The translations under genes were made by a program, and so were the position numbers. The notes below the pieces were generated by a model, which worked only from the letters and a program-made list of their open reading frames with translations, was not told the DNA's origin and did no database searches. Positions 38,182 through 47,398 of a stretch of 64,000 nucleotides of DNA are shown here, piece after piece. The DNA comes from CBCOTE01 sp965112965 (GTDB lineage Bacteria > Desulfobacterota > Desulfovibrionia > Desulfovibrionales > Desulfovibrionaceae), in the NCBI GenBank assembly GCA_965112965.1, contig CBCOTE010000020.1, positions 1 to 64,000 on the forward strand. Direction: 5' to 3'. Positions within the stretch are counted from its first letter, which is position 1; every line of letters starts with the position of its first letter.

Positions 38182-39549
38182 TTATTCCGGAGTCGAATAC
38201 CGTTCTGGTTTATCCAATGCTGCACAAATGCGTGCGAAATCTTGGCCACGGGCTTTATAATCGGTGTACAGATCGAAGCTAGCCGTAGCTGGAGAGAGAA
38301 GAATGACTTCTCCAGCTTTCGCCTCTTGCCAATGTTGCCAGACTGCAGATTCCAAGGTCGATTTCCAAAATAAAGGCACCTGTTCTTTCCAGGCGCTGTA
38401 GAAGATATTTTTGCTGGCGCCGAAGAGGCCTACAGCGCGAACTTTTTTTCGCAGCAAGGGTATTAACCTGGTTAAGTCGCCTCCTTTGAACACTCCTCCG
38501 ACTAGTAGTCTAATAGGACGGTCGAAACTTCTAAGGGCCGTGGCTAGAGCTTCTACGGTGGTGGCTTTGGAATCGTCCACGAAGAGCACACCGGCCTTCT
38601 CGATTATATGCTCTAGACGATGGGGAAGGCCATGAAAATTATTGAGTACTGTCTGTGCTTTATCTTCAGTGAGTCCGAACATATGAGCGGTCTGGTAGGC
38701 GGCTTCTACGTTGGCATGATTATGTTCCCCAATTAGGTGTTTGCAATAGAAGCGACATCCGGACTTAAACCATACTGTGTGAGCCGCTATGTACTCGTTA
38801 CGTTTGGTAAGGAGTGGTTGTAGGTCAGAGTTGATCACAGCCATGTCCGCGATATGTTGATGGGTAAAGAGCCGCAGTTTAGCTGCTAAATACTCCTCCA
38901 AGTCTGAATGCCAGTCCAGATGGTTGGTTGAAAAGTTGAGTAATACAGCCACAAATGGGTGGAAGCTTGTACAAGTCATGAGCTGGAAGCTGCTTACCTC
39001 AAGTACGAGTACATCAGCTTTGGTCTCTCCGAGCACGTACTCGCTTAGTGGGGTGCCGATATTGCCCCCTAGGAATACACGCCGGCCAGTGGCCTCGATG
39101 AACCGGGCAACAAGGGTGGTTGTTGTAGTTTTTCCATTGGTTCCAGTTATAGCCACAATTGGTTCACGGACTTCGCGGCTAGCAAGTTCTAGCTCCCCGA
39201 TATACTCTATAGGTCGGCCTAAAGGGCCGGTCTTGGGCAATAAGGGAGTGATGAGGCTGGGATGGATACCAGGACTTATGACCACCAGGTCTACGTCGAC
39301 GAAATGGGCGGCGGCGTAGTCGCTGGCGATGATTTCAAGATTGTTCCTCGCGATCAACATGGCAAAGGCTGTGTCACGAAGAGCCACGTCAATGCAGGCG
39401 GGATTTTTTTCCAGCACTCGTACGTGGGCGCCCAGAGCGCAAAGTAGCCGCGCTGCGGTCCGACCTGAGCTGCCCAAGCCTACTACAGTAGCCGCCCATC
39501 CGGCTAGGCGTGGCGCGATATGATATTTCTGGCATTCGTTAGCGGCCAT
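38182..39549 (-). CDS. murD: UDP-N-acetylmuramoylalanine--D-glutamate ligase MurD
   Basis: Adds D-glutamate to UDP-MurNAc-L-Ala. The 455 residues show the N-terminal Rossmann-like VVGLGSSGRTAARLL, the ATP site GTNGKTTTT (about 136-144), LLNFSTNHLDWH of the central domain and LLVGGVFKGGDL in the C-terminal domain. The N-terminus (MAANECQKYHIAP) is slightly longer than common. It follows mraY by 22 bases. Confidence 0.96.
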   Translation of the reverse strand: MAANECQKYHIAPRLAGWAATVVGLGSSGRTAARLLCALGAHVRVLEKNPACIDVALRDTAFAMLIARNNLEIIASDYAAAHFVDVDLVVISPGIHPSLITPLLPKTGPLGRPIEYIGELELASREVREPIVAITGTNGKTTTTTLVARFIEATGRRVFLGGNIGTPLSEYVLGETKADVLVLEVSSFQLMTCTSFHPFVAVLLNFSTNHLDWHSDLEEYLAAKLRLFTHQHIADMAVINSDLQPLLTKRNEYIAAHTVWFKSGCRFYCKHLIGEHNHANVEAAYQTAHMFGLTEDKAQTVLNNFHGLPHRLEHIIEKAGVLFVDDSKATTVEALATALRSFDRPIRLLVGGVFKGGDLTRLIPLLRKKVRAVGLFGASKNIFYSAWKEQVPLFWKSTLESAVWQHWQEAKAGEVILLSPATASFDLYTDYKARGQDFARICAALDKPERYSTPE

Positions 39550-39571
39550 GGTGTGTGTCCTAGTCTATCAT

Positions 39572-40651
39572 CTATCGCAGTTTCATGGTTGAGAGGGCTA
39601 CGAGTCCGAGTAAGATGGACATGATCCAGAAACGGATGATGATTTTCGATTCCGGGATGCCTTTGAGTTCGAAGTGATGGTGGATGGGTGCCATGCGAAA
39701 GATACGCTTGCCACCGCTGACCTTGAAATATCCAACCTGTAAAATGACCGAAAGGGTCTCAATTACAAAGAGGCCGCCCACGATTAACAATACCAGTTCC
39801 TGTTTGGCTAGCACCGAAATAAATCCTAGACAGCCACCTAGGGAGAGTGAGCCTACATCGCCCATAAATATTTGAGCCGGATAAGCGTTGAACCACAAGA
39901 AACCCAATCCTGCGCCCACTAGGGCACCACAAAATACTGTAACTTCGCCTACACCCGGGACATAAGGCACGAGTAAATAACCGGCCGAGATTTTATTGCC
40001 TGCTACGTAACAGAATATCGCAAAACAGATACCGGCTACTATTGAAGGGCCGATGGCCAGGCCGTCCAGGCCATCAGTTAAGTTAACGCCGTTGGATGTC
40101 CCTACCATTACTAGCACGGCAAAGGGCAGATAGGTCCAGCCCAGGTCGGGTTGGATGAACTTAAAGAATGGCACTGAGAGTTTGGTGGAGTAAGTCGGAT
40201 CGTGGATGAGTATTATCATGGCCACAATAGCAATTGCTACTTGTCCTAGAAGTTTTGCCCGGATCGAAAGGCCCTGGTTGCGCATGTGTTTGATTTTCAG
40301 GAAGTCATCTAAGAAACCTATGAACCCGAAACCCAGGAATACTAGCATTGTCAGCCAGACATACTGATTTTTTAGGTCGGCCCAGAGCAACACGGCTGAG
40401 CTTACACCCACGAGAATGATCAAGCCACCCATAGTCGGAGTCCCGGCTTTGGCTTGATGGAAAGCGACCACATCCTCCTGGATATACTGGCCGAACCTGA
40501 TACGGCGTAGCCATTCAATGAACAAGGGACCTATGAGCACATTGATGATTAAGGCTGTAAGCATGGCCCAGATAGAGCGAAATGTAATATAGCGGAACAC
40601 GTTGAAGAAGCTGAATTCCGCGTTGAGGGGATAGAGCAGGTTATATATCAT
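39572..40651 (-). CDS. mraY: Phospho-N-acetylmuramoyl-pentapeptide transferase MraY
   Basis: Integral membrane enzyme that makes lipid I from UDP-MurNAc-pentapeptide and undecaprenyl phosphate. The 359 residues contain about ten helices, the GTPTMGGLIIL signature, the Asp-rich FIGFLDDFLKIK, the NGVNLTDGLDGLA block and the APIHHHFELKG motif, all needed for activity. The ATG overlaps the murF stop by four bases. Confidence 0.97.
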   Translation of the reverse strand: MIYNLLYPLNAEFSFFNVFRYITFRSIWAMLTALIINVLIGPLFIEWLRRIRFGQYIQEDVVAFHQAKAGTPTMGGLIILVGVSSAVLLWADLKNQYVWLTMLVFLGFGFIGFLDDFLKIKHMRNQGLSIRAKLLGQVAIAIVAMIILIHDPTYSTKLSVPFFKFIQPDLGWTYLPFAVLVMVGTSNGVNLTDGLDGLAIGPSIVAGICFAIFCYVAGNKISAGYLLVPYVPGVGEVTVFCGALVGAGLGFLWFNAYPAQIFMGDVGSLSLGGCLGFISVLAKQELVLLIVGGLFVIETLSVILQVGYFKVSGGKRIFRMAPIHHHFELKGIPESKIIIRFWIMSILLGLVALSTMKLR

Positions 40652-42084
40652 CTCATGAGTTCTTCTATGAGTGCCTGAGTGAAGCGCTCCATGTGATTAG
40701 AACGTGAACCTTTTATGAGTAGGACAGGCAAGCTGCATGTTCTAGTGATGGGAATGGAATTATTCCTGGATATAGTGCGTAATAGGGGCATACAGTCGGC
40801 TGGGTTGACCACTGACTGCCAGGCGCCGACATAACCGGCAGTGTTAAGGCCGATTAAGATATCTTTGACGTGACCGCCGTACCAGAATACGCCAGCTGGG
40901 GCTAAAGCAGCTATACTGCGGCCTAAGGCCTTGTGGGCCGCGGCGGCTTTGATGCCCAGTTCATGCATTTCGGATAGGAAGAGAACTAAGGGCTGGCCGG
41001 AAGCCAAGGTTAAGGCGCCGTCCAGGGCTGCGGCTGTAGAGAGGGGGTTGGCGTTATAAGTATCATCAATGACCAGCCAGCCGCCGGCAGGTACGCAGCG
41101 GAAGCGCTGTATATTAGAGGTAAAGGCTTCCAGGCCGCGGCGTATAATGTCCGGAGTTAGGCCCAGCCAGTGGGCAGCCGCGGCGGCGGCCGTAATGTTT
41201 TCTACTAGGAAGGGCGCAGCCCATGGTATGTTGGCTATGATCTCAATATCGTCTAGGTGTAGAAGAAAGCGGCCGACAGGAGCGCTCGATGTATCAGGGG
41301 TGGTCATTTTTATAAAACGGCCGCGGTAGGGGGCCATGGCCCCACGGCAAGAGAAGTTGATCCATGGTCGGCCTGTAGCTGCGGCAGAAGCCACGAGTTC
41401 AGGGTAATCCATGCAGACCAGACCAGTGCCTTTCGAGGTCATGCCACGCATCAGTCTGCATTTAGCTGCGGCCACATCAGTAATATCGCCAAGTCCTTGT
41501 AGGTGGCCTGGACCGATGTTAAGCACAAGAGCCAAGTCCGGGGCTAGGATATCGGCCAGATCTTCCATCTCGCCAAATTTGCTGATACCGACCTCGAAGA
41601 CCCAGAAATATTCGTCGCCCGTGGCTTGTAAGAGAGATAAGGGCAGGCCGATGCGATTATTCAAGTTCAGAAAGTTGCGTGCGGTGGGGCCGGCTAGATC
41701 GAGGATGCCGGCGAGTAGTTCTTTGGTTGTAGTTTTGCCTGCGGTACCAGTGATGCCGACCACTGTGGCTCGGGTCCGACTGCGATGAAAATGGCCTAGA
41801 CGGCCCAGAGCAACAAGAGAATCTGTTACTCGCAAATACGGTATCCTTGGTACTGGCGACAGCGATCGCGAACCGAGGATCGCAATGGCACCGGCTGCTA
41901 CGGCGGCGGCGGCATGGTCATGGCCGTCGAAGTATTTGCCTATGAGGCATACAAAAAGTTCGCCGGTCACGCTCGTGCGACTGTCCGTGCCTACTTTGGT
42001 CGGCACTTTGGTCGTAGCGTCAGATGCTGGTAGTACTAATTCTGCCCCTACAGCCCGGGCGATTTTGCTCAGTGTATAGTTCAC
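40648..42084 (-). CDS. murF: UDP-N-acetylmuramoyl-tripeptide--D-alanyl-D-alanine ligase MurF
   Basis: Adds D-Ala-D-Ala to the peptidoglycan precursor. The 478 residues have the ATP site GTAGKTTTK (about 113-121; Ala where Ser/Asn is more usual), the NLNNRIGLPLSLL block, the EVGISKFGEME loop and the DDTYNANPLSTAAAL motif. The GTG start overlaps the murE stop in the sequence GTGA. The protein is Ala-rich with GC-rich codons, in contrast to its AT-rich surroundings elsewhere. Function is well supported. Confidence 0.95.
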   Translation of the reverse strand: MNYTLSKIARAVGAELVLPASDATTKVPTKVGTDSRTSVTGELFVCLIGKYFDGHDHAAAAVAAGAIAILGSRSLSPVPRIPYLRVTDSLVALGRLGHFHRSRTRATVVGITGTAGKTTTKELLAGILDLAGPTARNFLNLNNRIGLPLSLLQATGDEYFWVFEVGISKFGEMEDLADILAPDLALVLNIGPGHLQGLGDITDVAAAKCRLMRGMTSKGTGLVCMDYPELVASAAATGRPWINFSCRGAMAPYRGRFIKMTTPDTSSAPVGRFLLHLDDIEIIANIPWAAPFLVENITAAAAAAHWLGLTPDIIRRGLEAFTSNIQRFRCVPAGGWLVIDDTYNANPLSTAAALDGALTLASGQPLVLFLSEMHELGIKAAAAHKALGRSIAALAPAGVFWYGGHVKDILIGLNTAGYVGAWQSVVNPADCMPLLRTISRNNSIPITRTCSLPVLLIKGSRSNHMERFTQALIEELMR

Positions 42085-43559
42085 GAGAGCAACTCTTGGA
42101 CCACTGTTTGATCACTAAAAACCACTTTTTGGTCCTCGATTTGTTGGTAGGTTTCATGGCCCTTGCCGGCAATGAGCAATATATCACCTTCTTTCATACT
42201 TTTAAGGGCCAGGGTAATGGCTGCGCGTCGATCAGGCTCTACGACGACTTGGAGGCATCCTTCCAGGCCAGGCAGGACGTCGGCGATGATGACTAGTGGG
42301 TCCTCATGGCGGGGGTTGTCCGAGGTTAGCACAATCATGTCGCTCCAGCGGGCTACGGCTTGTCCCATGAGTGGTCGCTTGCTACGGTCGCGGTTGCCGC
42401 CGCAGCCGAATACTGTAATAATGCGTGCAGGCTGTAGATCTTTGAGTGTGACCAGGACGTTTTTCAAGGCATCTGGGGAATGGGCGTAGTCCACAAAGAT
42501 AATTTGTCCGCGCGTGCCTTGGATACGTTCCATCCGGCCTGGGGCGCCGACACAAGTATTCAAGGCAATAAGCTCCCTGTGCGTGAGACCGAAAGCCAGC
42601 CCTACGGCTTGAGTTGCCAGCAAATTTGAAGCATTATATCGACCGATAAGGGGAGATTTTATTTTCCAGGCTTGGTCTTTCCAACCCATGAGTATAGAGA
42701 GACCTTCTATAGTATTTGCCACGATATGGCCTTTTAGTTCGGGGACGCTGCGATTGGCCAATGGGTTGGGACCGTAAAGACCGTAGCCGATAGTATTATG
42801 ACAAGTCTCCAAGAGGCGAAGTCCATATGTATCGTTCCAGTTAATCACACAGGTTTTTTGTTTTTCTGGCAGATTATGAAAGAGCCTGACCTTAGTCCGA
42901 AAATAGTGTTCCATGTCTGTATGGTAATCAAGGTGGTCCTGGGTTAGGTTGGTGAATACGGCGGCAGCGAAGTTTAGGCCAGCCACTCGTTGCTGGTCTA
43001 TGGCGTGAGAAGAGACCTCCATGAAGGCGATGTCTACTTGCGCTTCAGCCATGCGTTTAAATAGTTCATGCAATTGCCAGCAATCTGGGGTGGTCAAAGG
43101 AGCGTTGAATTCGACTTTTGGCCAGCGGTAGCTCACAGTGCCAAGTATGCCTACGCGGTATCCGTTCTCGCGAAAAAGGTGTTCGAGGAGATAACAGATT
43201 GTAGTTTTTCCGTTAGTGCCAGTGATGCCAATTACGGGAAATGGCAGTCGACCGGTGCCGAAGTGGGCGGAGGCAAGGTCTCCCAGAGCAGCGCGTGGAT
43301 CGGAGATGCGAATGATACGGCCGTTGAGGTATTTATTGGTTAGGACTATGTCTTTCTGGACAACTACAAATTTGGCACCGTGCTCCAGGGCCTCAGATAT
43401 ATAGCGGTTAACCTCGGCCGCACCTAAGGTGCTGGTAGGACAAGCTGTGGGCAGGACCACTAAAATTTCTCCTGGTCGCACATGCTGAGAATGTGTGTGG
43501 ACCATGAGTCCTCTACGGGTAAGTTCCACTAGTTTGGCAAAAGCTTCTGCGTCGCTCAT
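42081..43559 (-). CDS. murE: UDP-N-acetylmuramoyl-tripeptide synthetase MurE (meso-diaminopimelate-adding)
   Basis: Adds the third residue of the stem peptide. ATG 43559 lies four bases after the ftsI stop and gives 492 residues; an upstream frame extension into ftsI is not real. The ATP site is GTNGKTT (about 114-120). The specificity motif reads DNPR (about 414-417), which selects meso-diaminopimelate rather than lysine. The VSSHAIDQQRVAGLNF segment is intact. It overlaps murF by four bases. Confidence 0.97.
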   Translation of the reverse strand: MSDAEAFAKLVELTRRGLMVHTHSQHVRPGEILVVLPTACPTSTLGAAEVNRYISEALEHGAKFVVVQKDIVLTNKYLNGRIIRISDPRAALGDLASAHFGTGRLPFPVIGITGTNGKTTICYLLEHLFRENGYRVGILGTVSYRWPKVEFNAPLTTPDCWQLHELFKRMAEAQVDIAFMEVSSHAIDQQRVAGLNFAAAVFTNLTQDHLDYHTDMEHYFRTKVRLFHNLPEKQKTCVINWNDTYGLRLLETCHNTIGYGLYGPNPLANRSVPELKGHIVANTIEGLSILMGWKDQAWKIKSPLIGRYNASNLLATQAVGLAFGLTHRELIALNTCVGAPGRMERIQGTRGQIIFVDYAHSPDALKNVLVTLKDLQPARIITVFGCGGNRDRSKRPLMGQAVARWSDMIVLTSDNPRHEDPLVIIADVLPGLEGCLQVVVEPDRRAAITLALKSMKEGDILLIAGKGHETYQQIEDQKVVFSDQTVVQELLS

Positions 43560-43563
43560 CTGC

Positions 43564-45615
43564 TTAACGTTCCGCCGCCGAAGCGAGCCAAAAGGTACAT
43601 TTTTCGCTGTTAACCTTTGGGAGGAGCTGTCCAGGTGCTGGTTGCTGCCGAACCACAACAAGCCCTTCACCTTTAACCGTTGGAACTAAGCCGTTAGCTG
43701 CGAACAACTCCATAGCACGGCGTAGGGTGAATCCGACTACGTCTGGGACAGTCCCGGTGTCTATAGTTTTGGGCTTGTCCTGGGAATTTCTTTTAGCCGT
43801 TTCCCAAGCAACTTTTTTGGCTGAGTTCCAGATATTTTTGTGTTCTGTATCATTAACGTCATCCTCGCTGTTCTTTAACCACATTTGCGGGTCAGGCAGC
43901 TTGCCCGTATAGGCTAGAGTTTTGACCGCAATTTCTTGGAAAGCTGGGGCTGAAACAACGCCACCGTAAATATTCGCCTCGGGCTCATCCACTGCCACGA
44001 CAATCAGGTACTGCGGTTTTTCTGCCGGGACAAAACCCACAAATGAGGCGATATATTTGTTGCCGTAACCGCCATGGGGCGAGGCTTTTTGGGCCGTGCC
44101 GGTCTTACCGGCTATAGACATACCAGAGATACGCGCGGCTGTACCTGTTCCATCTTCTTCCACTACGTCTCGCATCATGGCTAGTACTTCCCGGGTTACC
44201 GAAGCTGTAAAGATCCGTTTTTCTGTTTGATTTGGTTCTTCGGGGTCGAGCACTAGTTTTAGTGGTTTAAGTATTCCGTCGTTGGCTAGACATAAATAGG
44301 CCCGGACTAATTGGGGGATGGTCACTGCCAAACCTTGACCGAAAGATGCCGTGGCCAGATCCATATCGTTCCAATCGCCTAAAGGATGTAGAATGCCACG
44401 ACCTTCTCCGGGTAGGTCCAGATTAGTCTTTTCTCCAAAACCCACACGCGTTAAGTAATTGTGGTATTTAACCGCCCCCAGCTCCAGTCCGATCTTGGCC
44501 GCACCAATGTTGGAGGAGTAACGGATAATTTTATGTACGGGCAGCCACTGGTATTTATGGGTATCGCGCACAGTCTCGATACCGAATTTGGCCCGACCGT
44601 TTTCACAGAAGTAGACCTTATCGCGGTGTGTTGTACGCTCTTGGAGGGCGGCGGCCACGAGGATGGGTTTCAGGGTGGAGCCAATCTCCATGGCGTTGAT
44701 AGCCAGGCCATTGCGCCAACGTTTAGGTCCATACTGTTTATAAGAATTTGGGTTGAATAAGGGATACTCAGCCCATGCCAGGATTTCACCGGTGGGTACG
44801 TCTACAACCAGACAGCCGCCCCAGTGACCACCATATTTTTGTACTGAACGGGCTAATGCTTCCTGGGTCTCAAATTGGAGGTTGGCGTCCAGGGTTAGTC
44901 TGAGGTCCTTGCCCCGCACATCAGGCTCCTGACTCTGAGTGTCGAAGTGCAGCTTACGGCCGGTGGCATCGCGCTGCACTGTATAACGTGATTGACGGCC
45001 GGCCAAGTAGTCGTTGTAGGCCTTTTCGAGTCCTTCCAGTCCTTGTTCGTCCAACCCCACAAAACCGATGAGCTGTCCAGCCAGATGGGTATTTGGGTAC
45101 TGTCGTCCAAATTCACTGGTTAAATATATACCTTTTAGCTCAGCCTTTTCCACGGCTTGGGCTATGGCATCTGGGATTTTACGAGATAGCCAGACAAAAT
45201 GTTTGCGGGCGGAAAGTTTAGCGAAGAGATCCTTTTGAGGCAGATTGAGCAAGTCGGCGAGTACCTTTGAGATGCGTCCGGCATCCTCTACATCCAGGGG
45301 CCGAGCGTAGACGGATTTGACAGCCAGGCTTGTGGCCAGGAGCATGCCCCGACGATCAAATATATTCCCTCGCTCTCCCGAGACCAACTCCGAGGCCAAG
45401 TGTTGTCGGTTAGCCAGTTGGGCTAATTTTAGGCCATCTATCACCTGTATTGAGAAAGCTCGCAGCCATAAGGCCAACCAGGCGCATCCAAAAAACCAGG
45501 CTACAGCCCAGAGCTTGGTTCGGCTCAGATCACACGGTTTATCATTACGTTGTCGGAGCACCTTGACTGATATAGCTTTACGGTTTCTCGTGATATTGAT
45601 TTTGTTTTGGGACAT
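43564..45615 (-). CDS. ftsI: Division-specific penicillin-binding protein FtsI (PBP3) with PASTA domain
   Basis: Septal peptidoglycan transpeptidase. The 683 residues have one N-terminal membrane helix (about 35-57), a dimerisation domain with RGNIFDRRG, and the transpeptidase with its three motifs: STLK (313-316, catalytic Ser 313), SSN (367-369) and KTGT (504-507). A single PASTA domain (about 621-680, TVPDVVGFTLRRAMELF) closes the protein, as in Desulfovibrio and Gram-positive relatives but not in E. coli PBP3. GGAG lies six bases before the ATG. It starts 15 bases after ftsL. Confidence 0.96.
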   Translation of the reverse strand: MSQNKINITRNRKAISVKVLRQRNDKPCDLSRTKLWAVAWFFGCAWLALWLRAFSIQVIDGLKLAQLANRQHLASELVSGERGNIFDRRGMLLATSLAVKSVYARPLDVEDAGRISKVLADLLNLPQKDLFAKLSARKHFVWLSRKIPDAIAQAVEKAELKGIYLTSEFGRQYPNTHLAGQLIGFVGLDEQGLEGLEKAYNDYLAGRQSRYTVQRDATGRKLHFDTQSQEPDVRGKDLRLTLDANLQFETQEALARSVQKYGGHWGGCLVVDVPTGEILAWAEYPLFNPNSYKQYGPKRWRNGLAINAMEIGSTLKPILVAAALQERTTHRDKVYFCENGRAKFGIETVRDTHKYQWLPVHKIIRYSSNIGAAKIGLELGAVKYHNYLTRVGFGEKTNLDLPGEGRGILHPLGDWNDMDLATASFGQGLAVTIPQLVRAYLCLANDGILKPLKLVLDPEEPNQTEKRIFTASVTREVLAMMRDVVEEDGTGTAARISGMSIAGKTGTAQKASPHGGYGNKYIASFVGFVPAEKPQYLIVVAVDEPEANIYGGVVSAPAFQEIAVKTLAYTGKLPDPQMWLKNSEDDVNDTEHKNIWNSAKKVAWETAKRNSQDKPKTIDTGTVPDVVGFTLRRAMELFAANGLVPTVKGEGLVVVRQQPAPGQLLPKVNSEKCTFWLASAAER

Positions 45616-45630
45616 CTCTGGCTCCGATCG

Positions 45631-45927
45631 CTAGTGGCTACTATCTCCGATCTGGTCCATGCATCGGATCTGACCTGGCCGTGCGGGGTTGAGCCCATAC
45701 TCAGCGGCCTTTTCTTGCAAACGCATGGGGGAGACCAGGTTATTGCGTTCCACCTGGAACTTAGCCGCAAGTTTCTGCTTCTTATCTAGCTCTAGCTGTA
45801 GCTGCTTGAGCTCGTAGGCTATATCTACCCGTTCAATATTCACCCAGACTACGGTAAGACCGAGCATAAGGGCTGTTAATCCTGTGCAGGAAGCCCAGAA
45901 GATCCAGCTGCGTGTCAGGAGAATCAC
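45631..45927 (-). CDS. ftsL: Cell division protein FtsL-like
   Basis: Small bitopic protein of 98 residues: a short cytoplasmic start, one membrane helix (about 8-30) and a coiled coil (about 35-70) followed by MRLQEKAAEYGLNPARPGQI, the usual FtsL tail. FtsL acts with FtsQ and FtsB to activate FtsW-FtsI. The GTG start 45927 has GAGGT about seven bases upstream. Sequence similarity between FtsL proteins is low, so the call rests on topology, tail and place directly before ftsI. Confidence 0.85.
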   Translation of the reverse strand: MILLTRSWIFWASCTGLTALMLGLTVVWVNIERVDIAYELKQLQLELDKKQKLAAKFQVERNNLVSPMRLQEKAAEYGLNPARPGQIRCMDQIGDSSH

Positions 45928-46059
45928 GCTATGTACCTCGTGAGGCCTGGTATTTGGTAGCCCACATTATGACGTCCACTACTCTTTGTATCCAGCTGTC
46001 TCAGAGGACGATTGGTTAGAATGCACAATCGTAGTGGATAATGGTAGGTGAACAACGGA

Positions 46060-46875
46060 TGCTGTGGCAATTAGATGTATCCCCTTAGTTTCTGTCTGGA
46101 AAGCCCATTTTGTCAGCCGATTCTTTGATGAACGGAAGCTTAATATCACTACGCTATCTCCTGCGTCTTAATGAATATTTTTAGTTCTTTTAATTTTTGA
46201 TTTACGGACATGCATAGAGCCAGAAGATTAGGTGGTCGATGGTGGCCGATAGTTCGCGCTGTGTAATATTATTTAGCCGGATAGGCCGTGGCCATAATGG
46301 CCGTCAGCTATTCATAATTTTTACTGAGGGCCTTTGTCTGCGTCATGGCGATGCCTCCTCGGGCAATGCACCCAGCTATTCGTTTTTCATTGAGGTCAAG
46401 GATGGCTTTTTTTGAGTTCATCTATGTTTGCCTTGTTCGCTAATCGTATTACTATGGTTATGTCTTCGGTATCTTTAGTTTTTTTTATATATGTCTAACA
46501 GACTATTGGCCTAGAATTAAAACCGTGCCCTGGTTTTTCAAATAGAGCAAGTATGTACGCCCAAAATCTCTTCTGTGATTATTTTAATCCCTCAAAATTT
46601 TTTTTGTGAAAGTGGTTAAAAGAGGATGAGCTCAGACTGAAAAAAATAAGTTGTCATTCCAAGTCTACAGTAAGGGCTGCCAGGCTTCGGTCTAGACGGA
46701 TTATTTGGGTCTGTCGACGGAACTCCATCTGTGTAAAGAAAATCGTGCTGTGGCTATCCAAGCCTAAGATGTCACCTAAATAGTGGCTCTTGGGTCGAGG
46801 GGTTAGTTTTCTTGCATATCGCCGACATCCTCGATGTGCGCCGCCAGCACGCAGTGGGCGAGTGTTCTCAGTCAT
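46060..46875 (-). pseudogene. rsmH: Remnant of 16S rRNA methyltransferase gene rsmH (mraW)
   Basis: The slot between mraZ and ftsL, normally rsmH, holds only a ruin. In shifting frames it still shows SHYLGDILGLDSHST and IIRLDRSLAAL (about 46660-46790), matching the GRYLDGTLGLGGHT / GLDRD S-adenosylmethionine site with Gly-to-Asp changes; KRIAGCIARGGIA (about 46350-46395), like the RIARAIV helix; VNQKLKELKIFIKTQ (about 46150-46205), like AVNxELxxLxxFL; and DSVVILSFRSSKNRLTKWAF (46087-46158), matching VVISFHSLEDRLVKRAF. These occur in the right order with stops and frame changes between them. RsmH methylates N4 of C1402 in 16S rRNA and is dispensable in laboratory bacteria. Confidence 0.85.
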
Positions 46876-46881
46876 TGTTTG

Positions 46882-47331
46882 CTAGAGCGGCACATCGATA
46901 CCTCTAGCTTCGAGTTCCTGGGCCACATCTTGAAAATTTTGCTCCATCATAATCCGTAGTCGTTCTGGGGCCCATATTTCAAATTTTTGTAATTGGCCGA
47001 CAAGCATCACATCTTTTTTCAGCCCAGCGTATTCCCGGTGCGCCTGTGATAGGCGTATTCGGCCCTGATTATCCAGCAGCAATTCTTCTGCCCCGCCTAT
47101 GACCAGCCGCCGAAAGTTGCGTACACTAGTTTGGGCGTTATGGATCTGCATGAGTTGTTCTTCAAATTCTTTCCAGTCTGGTTGGGGAAAACCAACTAGG
47201 CATCCGTCGTAAGTGGTGAGTACAAATTTTCCCTCAGCGCAGCGGGCAAACACTATGTCCCGGAATTCCGGGGGTATCATGAGCCGTGCCTTGGGATCGA
47301 GCGTTCGGAGTGAGCGGCCACGGAAGCGCAT
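46882..47331 (-). CDS. mraZ: Transcriptional regulator MraZ
   Basis: DNA-binding ring protein that controls the dcw cluster by binding repeats upstream of its own gene. From ATG 47331 it has 149 residues with two SpoVT-AbrB-type halves: MRFRGRSLRTLDPKARLMIP and, in the second half, LLLDNQGRIRLSQAHREYA. The family's DPK-x-R-x-x-P and D-x-x-GR-x-x-(L/I) motifs are both present. A GTG at 47349 is an alternative start but would lie within the operator. The gene begins the division cluster. It persists although its usual neighbour and functional counterpart rsmH is dead. Confidence 0.94.
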   Translation of the reverse strand: MRFRGRSLRTLDPKARLMIPPEFRDIVFARCAEGKFVLTTYDGCLVGFPQPDWKEFEEQLMQIHNAQTSVRNFRRLVIGGAEELLLDNQGRIRLSQAHREYAGLKKDVMLVGQLQKFEIWAPERLRIMMEQNFQDVAQELEARGIDVPL

Positions 47332-47343
47332 GGGTGTTAAACT

Positions 47344-47368
47344 TTCCACTTTTTACCACATTTTCCCA
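47344..47368 (-). promoter_or_regulatory. MraZ operator: three TGGNN boxes with 10-base period
   Basis: On the coding strand TGGGA, TGGTA and TGGAA (plus-strand 47364-47368, 47354-47358 and 47344-47348) follow each other with exactly five bases between them. This is the arrangement of the MraZ-binding direct repeats (TGGGN with five-base spacers) known from E. coli. They lie just upstream of the mraZ ATG and downstream of a promoter-like sequence, as expected for autorepression. Confidence 0.75.
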
Positions 47369-47371
47369 CTA

Positions 47372-47398
47372 TTTGTATCAACTTTTGGCAACTGTCAA
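47372..47398 (-). promoter_or_regulatory. Probable mraZ (dcw cluster) promoter
   Basis: TTGACA (47398-47393 on the minus strand) is followed after 15 bases by TACAAA (47377-47372), which is preceded by TG one base upstream, making an extended -10 element. The spacing is shorter than ideal, but the -35 is perfect and the MraZ boxes begin just downstream. It would drive mraZ and the genes behind it. Confidence 0.55.
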
